Shown piece by piece: positions 6,702 to 13,318 of a stretch of DNA of 15,057 bases; position 1 is the first letter of the stretch; each line of letters opens with the position of its first letter. This stretch comes from an uncultured Eubacteriales bacterium (GTDB taxonomy: Bacteria > Bacillota > Clostridia > Oscillospirales > Oscillospiraceae). The notes beneath the pieces are model-generated. The model had not been told where the DNA came from. It was given only the letters and a program-made list of their open reading frames with translations, and did not search any database. The position numbers were made by a program, and so were the translations under genes. The stretch lies in assembly GCA_900553545.1 (NCBI GenBank), contig USDP01000020.1:1-15057 (forward strand), read 5' to 3'.

Positions 6702-8213
6702 TTGGATCAGAACTATCTGCTTGTGATGGAGCACATCGATAAGCAGTTCCCCGGCGTGGTCGCGCTGAAGGACGTTCATTTCAACCTGAAATCCGGCGAA
6801 ATCCACGCACTGCTGGGTGAAAACGGAGCAGGTAAGTCTACACTGATCAAGGTGCTGACCGGTGTAGAGCATATGGACGGCGGCAGTGTCACGCTTGAGG
6901 GGCAGTCCATCTCCATCCGTACCCCGCTTGAAGCACAGAAGCATGGCATCAGCACGGTGTATCAGGAAGTCAATCTTTGCCCGGACCTGACCGTGGCAGA
7001 GAACATTTTCGTTGGACGGGAGCCGAGAAAGCTCGGTATGATCGACTGGAAGACCATCAACCGCAAGTCCAAGGAGCTGCTCAAGCGGTTCGATCTGGAC
7101 ATTGACGTGACGGCCCGGCTCGACCATTACTCGGTTGCCGTGCAGCAGATGATCGCCATTGCACGCGCCGTCGACATTCAGGCCAAGGTACTGATTCTCG
7201 ACGAGCCGACCTCCAGCCTTTCCACCGCTGAGGTTGAAAAGCTGTTTTCCATCATGCGCATGCTGAAGGACCGCGGCCTCGGCATCGTGTTCGTCACCCA
7301 CTTCCTCGATCAGGTCTACGCCGTCACCGACCGCATCACGGTCCTCCGCAACGGCGAGTATATCGGTACCTACGAGACCGCGGAGCTGCCGAAGGTCGAG
7401 CTCATCAGCAAGATGATCGGCAAGGAATATGAAGCGCTGGGCAGCATCCCGACCGGCAGCGCTGCCGAGGGGCAGGGCAAGGAGTTCCTGCGCGTCGAGC
7501 ATGCCAGCAGCAACAACATTTCCGACGTTTCCATCGACCTCAAGCATGGCGAGGTCAGCGGCTTCTCCGGCCTGCTCGGCTCCGGCCGCAGCGAGATCGC
7601 CCGTCTGCTCTTCGGCGCGGACCACGCGACCGCCGGCAAGATGTACCTGGAGGACAAGCCCGTCTCCATCCGCAATCCGCTGGACGCCATCCATCATGAT
7701 ATCGCGTTCTGCTCCGAGAACCGCAAGGCCGAGGGCATCATCGGCGATCTGAGCATCCGCGAGAACATCATCATCGCGCTTCAGACAAAGCGCGGCCTCG
7801 GCAAGGTCATCAAGTACTCCGAGGCACAGAAAATTGCCGACCATTTCATTCAGGAGCTCTCCATCAAGACTCCGTCCGCCGATCAGCAGATCAAGAATCT
7901 GTCCGGCGGCAACCAGCAGAAGGTCCTGCTGGCACGCTGGCTGGCGACCGACCCCGAGCTGCTCATCCTCGATGAGCCGACCCGCGGCATCGACATCGGC
8001 GCGAAGGCCGAGATTCAGAAGCTCGTCATGGAGCTGGCCGCCAAGGGCATGAGCTGCGTGTTCATCTCCTCCGAGATGGAAGAGATGCTGCGCTGCTGCA
8101 ACCGGATGTACGTTCTGCGCGACAAGCAGATCGTGGCCGAGCTTTCCGGCGATGAGATCTCGGAGAGCCGCATCATGGAGATCATTGCAGGTGAGGGAGC
8201 GAGTGCGTCATGA
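6702..8213 (+). CDS. ytfR: YtfR-type sugar ABC transporter ATP-binding protein (two NBDs)
   Basis: Cytoplasmic double ATPase that powers sugar import through the two permeases encoded next. About 503 residues, the usual length for the RbsA/MglA/YtfR family. NBD1 has Walker A GENGAGKST (39-47), a signature of the reduced form YSVAVQQ (143-149) and Walker B with D167-E168. NBD2 has the family's degenerate Walker A GLLGSGRSE (from 290), a canonical LSGGNQQKV signature (400-406) and Walker B LLILDEPTRGID (D424). The start VMEHIDKQFPGVVALKDV and the stretch VYQEVNLCPDLTVAENIFVG are characteristic of YtfR. The TTG start at 6702 is chosen from the preceding GAAGGAGG; an ATG at 6726 is a less likely alternative. 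The end overlaps the first permease by 4 nt (ATGA), indicating translational coupling. Confidence 0.93.
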   Translation: MDQNYLLVMEHIDKQFPGVVALKDVHFNLKSGEIHALLGENGAGKSTLIKVLTGVEHMDGGSVTLEGQSISIRTPLEAQKHGISTVYQEVNLCPDLTVAENIFVGREPRKLGMIDWKTINRKSKELLKRFDLDIDVTARLDHYSVAVQQMIAIARAVDIQAKVLILDEPTSSLSTAEVEKLFSIMRMLKDRGLGIVFVTHFLDQVYAVTDRITVLRNGEYIGTYETAELPKVELISKMIGKEYEALGSIPTGSAAEGQGKEFLRVEHASSNNISDVSIDLKHGEVSGFSGLLGSGRSEIARLLFGADHATAGKMYLEDKPVSIRNPLDAIHHDIAFCSENRKAEGIIGDLSIRENIIIALQTKRGLGKVIKYSEAQKIADHFIQELSIKTPSADQQIKNLSGGNQQKVLLARWLATDPELLILDEPTRGIDIGAKAEIQKLVMELAAKGMSCVFISSEMEEMLRCCNRMYVLRDKQIVAELSGDEISESRIMEIIAGEGASAS

Positions 8214-9232
8214 AAAAATTCACAAACAGAATGGAGTTCCGCCCGCTGCTCTCGCTGGTGATTATTCTTCTCATCTGCGCCATTCTTTCCGGCGGCGACT
8301 TCTTTAAATTGCAGATCGTTGAGGGCCATCTCTATGGCCGTCTGATCGATATCCTCCGCAACGGCAGTAAGTACGTGGTTCTGGCCATCGGCATGACCAT
8401 GGTCCTGGCCACCGGCGGCACCGACATCTCCGTCGGCTCCGTCATGGCGATCTCGGGCGCTCTGGCCTGTTCGATCGTCGATGAGCGCATCCTCGCGGGC
8501 CTTGGCGGCAACGTCGGCGTGGCCGTGGTGCTGGCCCTGCTGGTCGGCGCGCTCTGCGGCGCGTGGAACGGCTTCCTTGTGGCAAAGCTCAAGGTGCAGC
8601 CCATCGTTGCGACCATGATCCTGCTGACCGCAGGCCGCGGTATCGCGCAGCTGATCGCCGACGGCAAGATCGTCACGATCACCTCCGACGCCTACTATTA
8701 CATCAGCGGCGGCTATATCCTCGGGCTCCCCTTCCCAATGTATATCGCGGCGGTCATTCTGGTGCTGGCGCTGCTGATCACCAAGAAGACGGCCTTCGGT
8801 CTGGCGGTTGAGGCCATCGGCATCAACTCCGATTCCGCCCGTCTGGCCGGCATCAAGGTCGAGCGCAACACCTGGCTCATCTACATCTTCTGCGGCTTCT
8901 GCGCAGCGCTGGCCGGCCTGATCGAATCTGCCGGCATCAAGGGCGCGGGCTGCAACAACTGCGGTCTGATGATCGAAATGGACGGCATCCTTGCCGTCGC
9001 CATCGGCGGCACGTCGCTGTCCGGCGGCCGGTTCTCGATCGTCTCCAGCGTCATCGGCGCTCTGGTCGTCCAGACCATCACGACGACGATCCTGGCCTTC
9101 GGCATTGCGCCGGAAGTCATCCGCGTGTTCAAGGCGGTCATCGTTATCGTCATCTGCCTGGCACAGTCGCCTGCGTTCCTGGCGAAGCTGCGGGGCGTAT
9201 TTGCTAAGAAAAAGGCGGTGTCCAACGGATGA
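8210..9232 (+). CDS. ytfT: YtfT-type sugar ABC transporter permease
   Basis: Polytopic inner-membrane permease of the BPD_transp_2 (RbsC-like) family, 340 residues, one half of the transport channel. The sequence is dominated by hydrophobic helices. The conserved family block AIGMTMVLATGGTDISVGS (D72 in it) is present, and KLKVQPIVATMILLTAGRGIAQLIADGKIVT, EAIGIN and LAVAIGGTSLSGGRF match YtfT of E. coli rather than other RbsC-like permeases. The start ATG overlaps the ATPase stop, and the stop overlaps the next ATG in the same ATGA manner. A hydrophilic Lys-rich C-terminus ends it. Function as a YtfR partner follows from family and order; the substrate is not shown by the permease itself. Confidence 0.92.
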   Translation: MKKFTNRMEFRPLLSLVIILLICAILSGGDFFKLQIVEGHLYGRLIDILRNGSKYVVLAIGMTMVLATGGTDISVGSVMAISGALACSIVDERILAGLGGNVGVAVVLALLVGALCGAWNGFLVAKLKVQPIVATMILLTAGRGIAQLIADGKIVTITSDAYYYISGGYILGLPFPMYIAAVILVLALLITKKTAFGLAVEAIGINSDSARLAGIKVERNTWLIYIFCGFCAALAGLIESAGIKGAGCNNCGLMIEMDGILAVAIGGTSLSGGRFSIVSSVIGALVVQTITTTILAFGIAPEVIRVFKAVIVIVICLAQSPAFLAKLRGVFAKKKAVSNG

Positions 9233-10212
9233 AAAAGAAATTCAAGATCAATAATGTTTCGCTGGTCATTGCGATTGCACTTCTGATCGTGATGTACCTG
9301 TTCGGCGCGGCCAAGTACAACCGTTTCGGCTCGCTGTCGACCATCCTGAACCTGTTCAACGACAACGCCTATCTGATCGTCGTCTCGGTCGGCATGACGT
9401 TCGTCCTGCTGACGGGCGGTATCGACATCTCCGTCGCGTCCATCGTGGCCTTCACCGGCGTGTTTGCCGCGTTCCTGCTCGAAAAGGGCTGGGCGGCCGC
9501 TCCGGTCATCGCGCTGACGCTCTTCATCGGCGCGTTCGTCGGCTTCCTTCAGGGCTATGCGGTCCATGAGTTCAAGATCGCGCCGTTCCTGATTACGCTG
9601 GCAGGCCAGTTCCTGATGCGCGGCATGTGCGCCGTCGTCAGCACGATCTCCATTCCGATCACCAACGACTTCTTCAAGTCCGCGGCGCTTGCGAAGATTT
9701 CCTGGGTCACGGCCTCCGGCAGCCGCCCGAAGCTGTACTATTATGTGTTCTTCGCCATCGCCATCGTCATCATCGCCTGGTACATCCTGCGCTTTACCCG
9801 CTTCGGCCGTGCGGTCTACGCCGTCGGTTCCAACGAGCAGAGCGCGCAGTACATGGGCCTGAACGTCAAGGGCGTGAAGGTCGGCGTGTATGCCATCAAC
9901 GGCTTCTGCTCTGCGCTCGGCGGCATCCTGTTCAGCTTCTATACGCTGGCGGGCTACTCCCTGCAGAACATGGGCATGGAGCTTGACGCCATCTCCTCCG
10001 CAGTCATCGGCGGCACGCTGCTGACCGGCGGCGTGGGCACGGTCATCGGCTCGATGGTCGGCGTTCTGATCCAGGGCATCATCCAGACCATCGTCACCTA
10101 CCAGAACCTGAACACCTGGTGGACGAAGGTCACCATCGCAGCCATCCTCTGCTTCTTCATCGTGATCCAGCGTCTGATCGCCATCCGCGCGGAGAAGGAC
10201 AAGGCTGCCTAA
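9229..10212 (+). CDS. yjfF: YjfF-type sugar ABC transporter permease
   Basis: Second membrane subunit of the transporter, 327 residues, BPD_transp_2 family. It shows SVGMTFVLLTGGIDISVAS (D66) and AFTGVFAAFLLEKG, and the C-terminal half GYSLQNMGMELDAI, VIGGTLLTGGVGTVIGS and WWTKV-IAAILCFFIVIQR closely follows E. coli YjfF, which always pairs with YtfT. Heteromeric permeases plus one double ATPase and one binding protein make a complete importer. It starts inside the ATGA overlap with the preceding permease and ends with TAA, after which a 117-nt gap with two hairpins precedes the kinase gene. Confidence 0.92.
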   Translation: MKKKFKINNVSLVIAIALLIVMYLFGAAKYNRFGSLSTILNLFNDNAYLIVVSVGMTFVLLTGGIDISVASIVAFTGVFAAFLLEKGWAAAPVIALTLFIGAFVGFLQGYAVHEFKIAPFLITLAGQFLMRGMCAVVSTISIPITNDFFKSAALAKISWVTASGSRPKLYYYVFFAIAIVIIAWYILRFTRFGRAVYAVGSNEQSAQYMGLNVKGVKVGVYAINGFCSALGGILFSFYTLAGYSLQNMGMELDAISSAVIGGTLLTGGVGTVIGSMVGVLIQGIIQTIVTYQNLNTWWTKVTIAAILCFFIVIQRLIAIRAEKDKAA

Positions 10213-10215
10213 GTG

Positions 10216-10221
10216 TATAAT
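10216..10221 (+). promoter_or_regulatory. TATAAT hexamer, candidate -10 for the two-component genes
   Basis: A perfect TATAAT lies 4 nt after the permease stop in otherwise GC-rich DNA. No convincing -35 is visible 16-18 bp upstream. If used, transcription would start near 10228, inside the inverted repeat at 10225-10244. Confidence 0.3.
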
Positions 10222-10224
10222 TCC

Positions 10225-10244
10225 GGCAAATCCACGGATTTGCC
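10225..10244. promoter_or_regulatory. Short perfect palindrome, possible operator
   Basis: GGCAAATCC and GGATTTGCC are perfect 9-bp arms separated by 2 nt. No T-run follows. It sits at the predicted start site after the TATAAT at 10216, as an operator might. Confidence 0.5.
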
Positions 10245-10255
10245 CCAAAAACAGC

Positions 10256-10285
10256 ACCATTGGCTGCCCTCGGGCAGCCAATGGT
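10256..10285. other. 14-bp stem hairpin between transporter and two-component genes
   Basis: ACCATTGGCTGCCC (10256-10269) and GGGCAGCCAATGGT (10272-10285) are perfectly complementary with a 2-nt centre. On the plus strand no T-run follows, so it is not a terminator of the transporter operon. On the minus strand GCTGTTTTTGGGG follows, which resembles a terminator for antisense transcription. It may be a processing or stability hairpin separating expression of the two gene groups. Confidence 0.55.
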
Positions 10286-10329
10286 AGTCTGCTATCTGCC
10301 GCAGTTCGCAGCATTGGACAAGAGAGCCT

Positions 10330-12084
10330 ATGAAAAAGCTGAGCCGACACTTTTTTAATATGCGTCTGCGGAAGAAGATGATCCTGTCGCATTTCGTCAT
10401 TGCGCTGATCCCGCTGCTGATCTTCTCGGCGGTCCTCGGCAGCAAGATGCTGCGGGATGCAAAGCAGACCTCGACCTCCCATACCGAGCAGATGGTCAAT
10501 CAGATGAGCGAATCCATCGACGTCTACATCGGGACGGTCGATAAGCTGGTGGACTACGTCATCCACTCGGTCGGTGATCTGCATACCGCCGAGGGTACGC
10601 AGCCCGGCATGCAGGAGCTTCTGGAAAATCTTATGGACGCCTACCCGGAGATCGCAGGCATTCTGATCGCCTACTCCGACGAGAGCTACATGACGGCGGG
10701 GATGACGCGCATCTCCCGCGACCCGTTCATGGAGGAGCCGTGGGTGAAGACTGCACAGGCGCGCGGCGGCCAGCTCGGCATCATCAGCTCCGCCGTGGGC
10801 CGCAACGTCGTGACCAACACGACCTACAGCGCGGACAAGGTCTTCTCCGTGGTCAAGAGCTTTGACCTCGGCGCGGCCGGCGACGGCGTGGTGCTCGTCG
10901 ACATCCGGCACGACATCATTGAAAAGCTCATCGATTCGCTGTCCGTCAGCGCCAGCAGCTTCCTCTATGTGGCCGACAGCGAGGGCAGCGTCGTTTATAC
11001 GCCGGCCAATCCCCTGGTCTACCGCATCGACAACCTCTGCTTTGACGAGAGCGATACGACCGTTCAGGTCGATATCCGCGGGCAGAACTACTGGATTTCC
11101 AACCATTTCAGTCCCTATACCGGCTGGCGCAGCATCGGCGTGGTGTCCGGCCAGGAATACTTTGAAAATACCCGTCAGATTTTCATCATGCTGTTCCTCT
11201 GCGTGCTGCTCAGCTGCCTGCTGGTTGTGATTCTGGCCATCCGTGTGGCTGACAGCGTGACGGGACCGCTGCTCTCACTGCGGCGGCTGATGAAGAACGT
11301 GGAAAAGGGCGATTTTTCCGTCCGTTTCCAGACCGAGTGCGACGATGAGATCGGCGAGCTCGGCAACAGCTTCAACCGGATGTTGGAGCGCCTCGAGGCG
11401 CTGATCCAGCAGCTTTACATTGAAAAACAGGCGCGGCTCGAGGCGCAGCTGAAAACGCTGCACGAGCAGATCAAGCCGCACTTCCTATATAATACGCTTG
11501 ATACCATCAGCTGGATGGCCCGCAGCCATGAGGCCTACGACGTGGTCAAGCTGGTGGATGCACTGACGAGCATGTTCCGCATCGGCCTCTCGCAGGGGCG
11601 GGATTTCATCACAATCCGTGACGAGAAGAAGCATGTGCAGAACTATCTGTATATCCAGAAAACACGTTATCAGAGCAAGCTGCGTTACCAGATCGAAATT
11701 CCGGAGGAACTGGACAACGTCATGGTGCCGAAGCTGATTTTGCAGCCGCTCGTGGAGAATGCGATCTATCACGGCCTGAAGCTCAAGCCCGGCGGCGGCA
11801 CGATTACCATTTCCGGCCATGAGGAGGCGGGCAAGGTGATCCTGACGGTGCATGATGACGGCGCGGGGGTCCCCGCAGACCGGCTCGTGCTGCTGCAGGA
11901 GCAGCTCCGCCAGCCCGGCAATGTGGATACGAAGGTCGGCTTCGGCCTGTTCTACATCGCCGAGCGGATCAACCTCTGCTACGGGCCGGACTATCCGGTC
12001 ACCATTGAGAGCACCGAGGAGCTTGGCACGACCGTCACGCTCCATGTCCCGAAGGAAGACGAGAAAAGGAGAACGCATGTATAA
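10330..12084 (+). CDS. LytS/YesM-type membrane sensor histidine kinase
   Basis: Inner-membrane sensor kinase, 584 residues, that would phosphorylate the response regulator encoded next. A basic N-terminus is followed by TM1 (about 17-37), an extracellular sensor region of about 245 residues with a dCache-like pattern (EEPWVKTA, DKVFSVVKSFD, GVVLVDI), TM2 (about 284-307), a HAMP domain (about 305-356) and a short coiled coil. The kinase core is of the His_kinase (PF06580) class: HEQIKPHFLYNTLDTISWMA with phospho-acceptor H384, N-box LILQPLVENAIYHG (N477), HDDGAGVP (about 508-515) and GFGL (537-540). The start has only a weak AGAGAG site. The end overlaps the regulator gene by 8 nt. The nearby tandem binding lipoprotein is a likely partner of the extracellular domain, by analogy with XylFII-LytS; that contact is inferred. 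Confidence 0.92.
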   Translation: MKKLSRHFFNMRLRKKMILSHFVIALIPLLIFSAVLGSKMLRDAKQTSTSHTEQMVNQMSESIDVYIGTVDKLVDYVIHSVGDLHTAEGTQPGMQELLENLMDAYPEIAGILIAYSDESYMTAGMTRISRDPFMEEPWVKTAQARGGQLGIISSAVGRNVVTNTTYSADKVFSVVKSFDLGAAGDGVVLVDIRHDIIEKLIDSLSVSASSFLYVADSEGSVVYTPANPLVYRIDNLCFDESDTTVQVDIRGQNYWISNHFSPYTGWRSIGVVSGQEYFENTRQIFIMLFLCVLLSCLLVVILAIRVADSVTGPLLSLRRLMKNVEKGDFSVRFQTECDDEIGELGNSFNRMLERLEALIQQLYIEKQARLEAQLKTLHEQIKPHFLYNTLDTISWMARSHEAYDVVKLVDALTSMFRIGLSQGRDFITIRDEKKHVQNYLYIQKTRYQSKLRYQIEIPEELDNVMVPKLILQPLVENAIYHGLKLKPGGGTITISGHEEAGKVILTVHDDGAGVPADRLVLLQEQLRQPGNVDTKVGFGLFYIAERINLCYGPDYPVTIESTEELGTTVTLHVPKEDEKRRTHV

Positions 12085-13318
12085 GGTACTGATTGCCGAC
12101 GATGAGGCGATCATCCGCGGGGGTCTTGCGCGCTTTGTGGAGAGCGATCCGGAGTTTCGGGTCGTGGCCACTGCGGAGGACGGCCGTGCCGCGCTTGCGC
12201 TGGCGCGGGAGCACCGGCCCGATCTGGCGCTGGTGGACATCAATATGCCGTTTATCAACGGCATTGCCCTGACCGAACAGCTGGTCGCCATGCTGCCGGA
12301 TATTGTGATCGTCATCATTTCCGGCTACGACGACTTTTCCTACGCGCAGAACGCGCTGCGTCTGGGCGTACTGGACTATATTCTCAAGCCTGTCATGGAG
12401 GACGATTTTTTCGACCTGCTGCGGCGGGCGAAGGTCCGGCTCACCGAATCGCGCGGGCGGCAGCGCTATCTCAGCTGGGCGAGAGACCAGATGGAGCGGT
12501 ACAAGCCGTCGCTGATCGACCACTTTTTCCAGAAATGGTCCGCCCGGCAGCTCGACGCGCTCGAGGTCGAGGAGCAGCTGCGTTATCTGAACCTCGTTGT
12601 CCCGGCGCAGTATGAGATCACGGCCATCGACCTGCGCGATAATTATGAGCAGCAGACCGACGGCCAGCCCGAGGGGGCGTGGGACGACAATCTGCTCTAC
12701 TACGCCTGCCAGAATATCGTGGAGGAGCTCTATTCTGCGGAGACGAAGCCGCAGAGCTTCCGCGGCCAGAAGGGCAACCTGATGGTGCTCGCGCCGCAGC
12801 TGCCGAACGACCGCTCGCAGCGGCTTCTGGCAAACATCAAAGAGATGGTCGAGCGCTATCTGCCGGTCAAGGCGACGCTGGCGCGGGCCACCGGCAGCGG
12901 GGAGCAGAATGTCCCGGATGTGATTGACCGGGCCATGGAGGCGCTGGAGGATCAGATCCAGTATTCGATCGTCGTCACGAACGCCCTGCAATATGTCGAG
13001 CGGAACCTGAGCAATACCGAGCTCTCGCTGCAAATGGTGGCGAATGCACTCTTCGTTTCCCCGCAGCATCTCAGCCGCGTGTTCAAGCATGAGACCGGCG
13101 ACACCTTCGGTACCTTCCTCACGCAGGCGCGCATCCGCCGGGCGATGGTGCTGCTGCGCCAGCCGAAGCTCAAGATGTACGAGGTCTCCTCGCGGTGCGG
13201 CTATTCCTCGCAGTATTATTTCAGCAGCACCTTTAAAAAAGCGCTCGGCATTTCACCGAACGAATACCGCAAGAACATTCTGGGCTACGGTGGTGAGAAG
13301 TTTGAAAAGGAGAAGTAG
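12077..13318 (+). CDS. YesN-type response regulator with AraC DNA-binding domain
   Basis: Transcription activator of the two-component pair, 413 residues. The receiver domain (1-120) has the acidic pair D8-D9, phospho-acceptor D54 in LVDINMPFINGI, the switch region IISGYDDFSYA and K104 in LKPV. A linker of about 185 residues with no recognised domain follows, as usual for YesN proteins. The C-terminus (about 306-405) is an AraC/HTH_18 domain with both helix-turn-helix units: LSLQMVANALFVSPQHLSRVFK and YEVSSRCGYSSQYYFSSTFK, then GISPNEYRK. The ATG at 12077 is chosen because AAGGAG precedes it by 5 nt and the receiver starts right there; the frame stays open upstream inside the kinase gene. AraC domains bind direct repeats about 21 bp apart, as found upstream of both the GH2 and transporter genes, so these are its probable targets. 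Confidence 0.93.
   Translation: MYKVLIADDEAIIRGGLARFVESDPEFRVVATAEDGRAALALAREHRPDLALVDINMPFINGIALTEQLVAMLPDIVIVIISGYDDFSYAQNALRLGVLDYILKPVMEDDFFDLLRRAKVRLTESRGRQRYLSWARDQMERYKPSLIDHFFQKWSARQLDALEVEEQLRYLNLVVPAQYEITAIDLRDNYEQQTDGQPEGAWDDNLLYYACQNIVEELYSAETKPQSFRGQKGNLMVLAPQLPNDRSQRLLANIKEMVERYLPVKATLARATGSGEQNVPDVIDRAMEALEDQIQYSIVVTNALQYVERNLSNTELSLQMVANALFVSPQHLSRVFKHETGDTFGTFLTQARIRRAMVLLRQPKLKMYEVSSRCGYSSQYYFSSTFKKALGISPNEYRKNILGYGGEKFEKEK
13287..13296 (+). promoter_or_regulatory. Ribosome binding site deciding a TTG start for the tandem binding protein
   Basis: ACGGTGGTGA matches AAGGAGGTGA at 8 of 10 positions and lies 5 nt before TTG at 13302. It is inside the response-regulator coding sequence. 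Confidence 0.45.

Noticed and set aside
6660..7844. Open frame of 394 codons on the minus strand
   Set aside because: Antisense to the ATPase, whose Walker and signature motifs are unambiguous.
10256..10285. Rho-independent terminator of the transporter operon
   Set aside because: The stem is strong but the plus strand continues with AGTCTGCTATCTG, without a T-run; only the minus-strand reading has one.
10209..10499. Small minus-strand frame covering the hairpins
   Set aside because: Antisense to the kinase start, no ribosome binding site or recognisable sequence.
8881..11106. Open frame of 741 codons on the minus strand
   Set aside because: It runs antisense through parts of both permeases and the kinase and the gap between them, has Asp/Arg/His-rich sequence without motifs, and has no ribosome binding site; a codon-bias shadow.
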